From Actinomycetes bacterium (GTDB taxonomy: Bacteria; Actinomycetota; Actinomycetes; Actinomycetales; Cellulomonadaceae): a DNA stretch of 5,793 bases. Below, piece after piece: positions 4,568-5,793 of this stretch. The DNA is taken from positions 1-5,793 of the forward strand of contig JAEWEI010000137.1 of assembly GCA_023389545.1 (NCBI GenBank), written 5' to 3'. The position numbers and the translations under genes are program-made. Below the pieces are notes generated by a model. It saw only the letters and a list, made by a program, of their open reading frames with translations. It did no database searches and was not told the DNA's origin. The first letter of the stretch is position 1; every line of letters starts with the position of its first letter.

Positions 4568-5793
4568 ACGCGGGGCTCGACTACCACGCGCTCAACGCGA
4601 TGCTGAATCTCTACGGGCCGGACGGCAAGATCCAGTTCGACAAGGACCGTGAGGCGGCGCGGCAGTACTTCCTGCAGCACGTGAACCAGAACACCGTCTT
4701 CTTCCACGACCTCGCGGAGAAGCTCGAGTACCTGGTCGAGAACAAGTACTACGAGCCCGAGGTCCTCGCGCAGTACGACCCGGCGTTCGTCAAGAGCCTC
4801 TTCGAGCACGCCTACTCCAAGAAGTTCCGCTTCCAGTCGTTCCTCGGCGCGTTCAAGTACTACACGTCGTACACGCTGAAGACGTTCGACGGGAAGCGTT
4901 ACCTGGAGCGGTTCGAGGACCGCGTCTGCATGGTGGCGCTCACGCTCGCCGCCGGCGACCAGGACTTCGCCATCAAGATGGTCGACGAGATCATCGCGGG
5001 CCGCTTCCAGCCGGCCACCCCCACGTTCCTCAACTCGGGCAAGGCGCAACGCGGCGAGGCCGTCTCCTGCTTCCTGCTCCGCATCGAGGACAACATGGAG
5101 TCCATCGCGCGAGGCATCAACTCCTCGCTGCAGCTCTCCAAGCGCGGTGGCGGCGTCGCGCTGCTGCTCAGCAACATCCGCGAGCACGGCGCGCCCATCA
5201 AGCACATCGAGAACCAGTCCTCGGGCGTCATTCCCGTGATGAAGCTGCTCGAAGACTCCTTCTCGTACGCGAACCAGCTCGGCGCGCGCCAGGGCGCGGG
5301 CGCCGTGTACCTGCACGCGCACCACCCCGACATCATGCGGTTCCTCGACACCAAGCGTGAGAACGCCGACGAGAAGATCCGTATCAAGACCCTGTCCCTC
5401 GGCGTCGTGATCCCGGACATCACGTTCGAGCTCGCCAAGAAGAACGAGCCGATGTACCTGTTCTCGCCCTACGACGTCGAGCGCGTCTACGGCATGCCCT
5501 TCGCGGACGTCTCGGTCACCGAGAAGTACCACGAGATGGTCGAGGACAAGCGGATCCACAAGACCAAGATCAATGCCCGCGAGTTCTTCCAGACCCTCGC
5601 GGAGCTGCAGTTCGAGTCGGGCTACCCGTACATCATGTTCGAGGACACGGTGAACAAGGCGAACCCGATCAAGGGCCGCATCACCCACTCGAACCTGTGC
5701 TCGGAGATCCTGCAGGTCTCGACGCCGTCCACGTTCAACGAGGACCTGTCCTACGACCACGTGGGCCGCGACATCTCCTGCAACCTCGGCTCG
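4537..5793 (+). CDS. nrdE: NrdE, class Ib ribonucleotide reductase catalytic subunit, 3' end outside window
   Basis: NrdE reduces ribonucleoside diphosphates to deoxyribonucleotides, using a radical delivered by NrdF and electrons from NrdH. The frame has no stop to the window end, so 419 of about 700-725 residues are present. An in-frame TGA at 4498-4500 limits the start. The best choice is TTG at 4537 ([26 protein letters not shown]), because the conserved [12 protein letters not shown] lies before the first ATG at 4600. GGGA at 4528-4531, 5 nt upstream, is a weak ribosome site. The protein lacks the N-terminal ATP cone, as class Ib enzymes do. Key residues counted from the TTG are C178 (VSCFLL) and C415 (ISCNLG), the redox pair reduced by NrdH, and the triad N386, C388 and E390 (SNLCSE), where C388 carries the thiyl radical. 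[16 protein letters not shown] and [12 protein letters not shown] are also conserved. Confidence 0.97.
   Translation, partial: MAATVTDSGVDAGLDYHALNAMLNLYGPDGKIQFDKDREAARQYFLQHVNQNTVFFHDLAEKLEYLVENKYYEPEVLAQYDPAFVKSLFEHAYSKKFRFQSFLGAFKYYTSYTLKTFDGKRYLERFEDRVCMVALTLAAGDQDFAIKMVDEIIAGRFQPATPTFLNSGKAQRGEAVSCFLLRIEDNMESIARGINSSLQLSKRGGGVALLLSNIREHGAPIKHIENQSSGVIPVMKLLEDSFSYANQLGARQGAGAVYLHAHHPDIMRFLDTKRENADEKIRIKTLSLGVVIPDITFELAKKNEPMYLFSPYDVERVYGMPFADVSVTEKYHEMVEDKRIHKTKINAREFFQTLAELQFESGYPYIMFEDTVNKANPIKGRITHSNLCSEILQVSTPSTFNEDLSYDHVGRDISCNLGS

Noticed and set aside
4465..5760. Long open frame on the minus strand opposite nrdE
   Set aside because: Its translation is a low-complexity run of Val, Leu, Glu, Arg and Asp, typical of the mirror of a GC-rich gene. 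nrdE on the plus strand is unmistakable over the same bases.

Overview
The window comes from a high-GC actinobacterial chromosome. I infer a Micrococcales relative, perhaps near Cellulomonas, but no rRNA or other marker here fixes the genus. The evidence is the GC-rich third codon positions, several GTG/TTG starts, the gene order dnaK-grpE-dnaJ-hspR (HspR-controlled heat shock is typical of Actinobacteria), an NrdE very similar to the mycobacterial enzyme as I remember it, and a DnaA-box match of the high-GC type (TTGTCCACA).

Region 1 (2-2961, + strand) is a chaperone operon. It holds the 3' part of dnaK, then grpE (4-nt overlap), dnaJ (52-nt gap with a GC hairpin) and hspR (29-nt gap). GrpE is the nucleotide exchange factor and DnaJ the J-domain co-chaperone of DnaK; HspR is the MerR-type repressor that normally controls such operons. 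The DnaJ has no cysteine and no zinc finger, so it is a type II (CbpA/DJLB-like) J protein. The operon ends in a perfect 13-bp inverted repeat (2973-3004), which also lies just beyond the end of the convergent gene from the other side.

Region 2 (3012-3458, - strand) is an unrecognised small protein of about 146 residues. It is extremely acidic and has neither lysine nor cysteine.

Region 3 (3459-3837) is a 379-bp intergenic control region with unusual structure. It contains four TGTGG repeats spaced 12, 12 and 11 bp, a perfect actinobacterial DnaA-box match in the opposite orientation, a 10-bp ACACGCGTGT palindrome, and two NrdR-box-like palindromes exactly 32 bp apart. The second NrdR-like box covers the best -10 candidate. 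A short GC hairpin lies in the predicted leader.

Region 4 (3838-5793, + strand) is the class Ib ribonucleotide reductase operon: nrdH (glutaredoxin-like reductant), nrdI (flavodoxin-like activator of the NrdF metal-radical cofactor) and the first 419 codons of nrdE (catalytic subunit), which runs off the end. nrdE appears to start at a TTG inside the end of nrdI. The radical subunit gene nrdF is not in the window and presumably lies downstream.

No mobile element, CRISPR array, tRNA or rRNA was found. The genes are ordinary housekeeping genes. The most interesting parts are the nrd control region, which suggests dual NrdR and DnaA input, and the acidic orphan gene.
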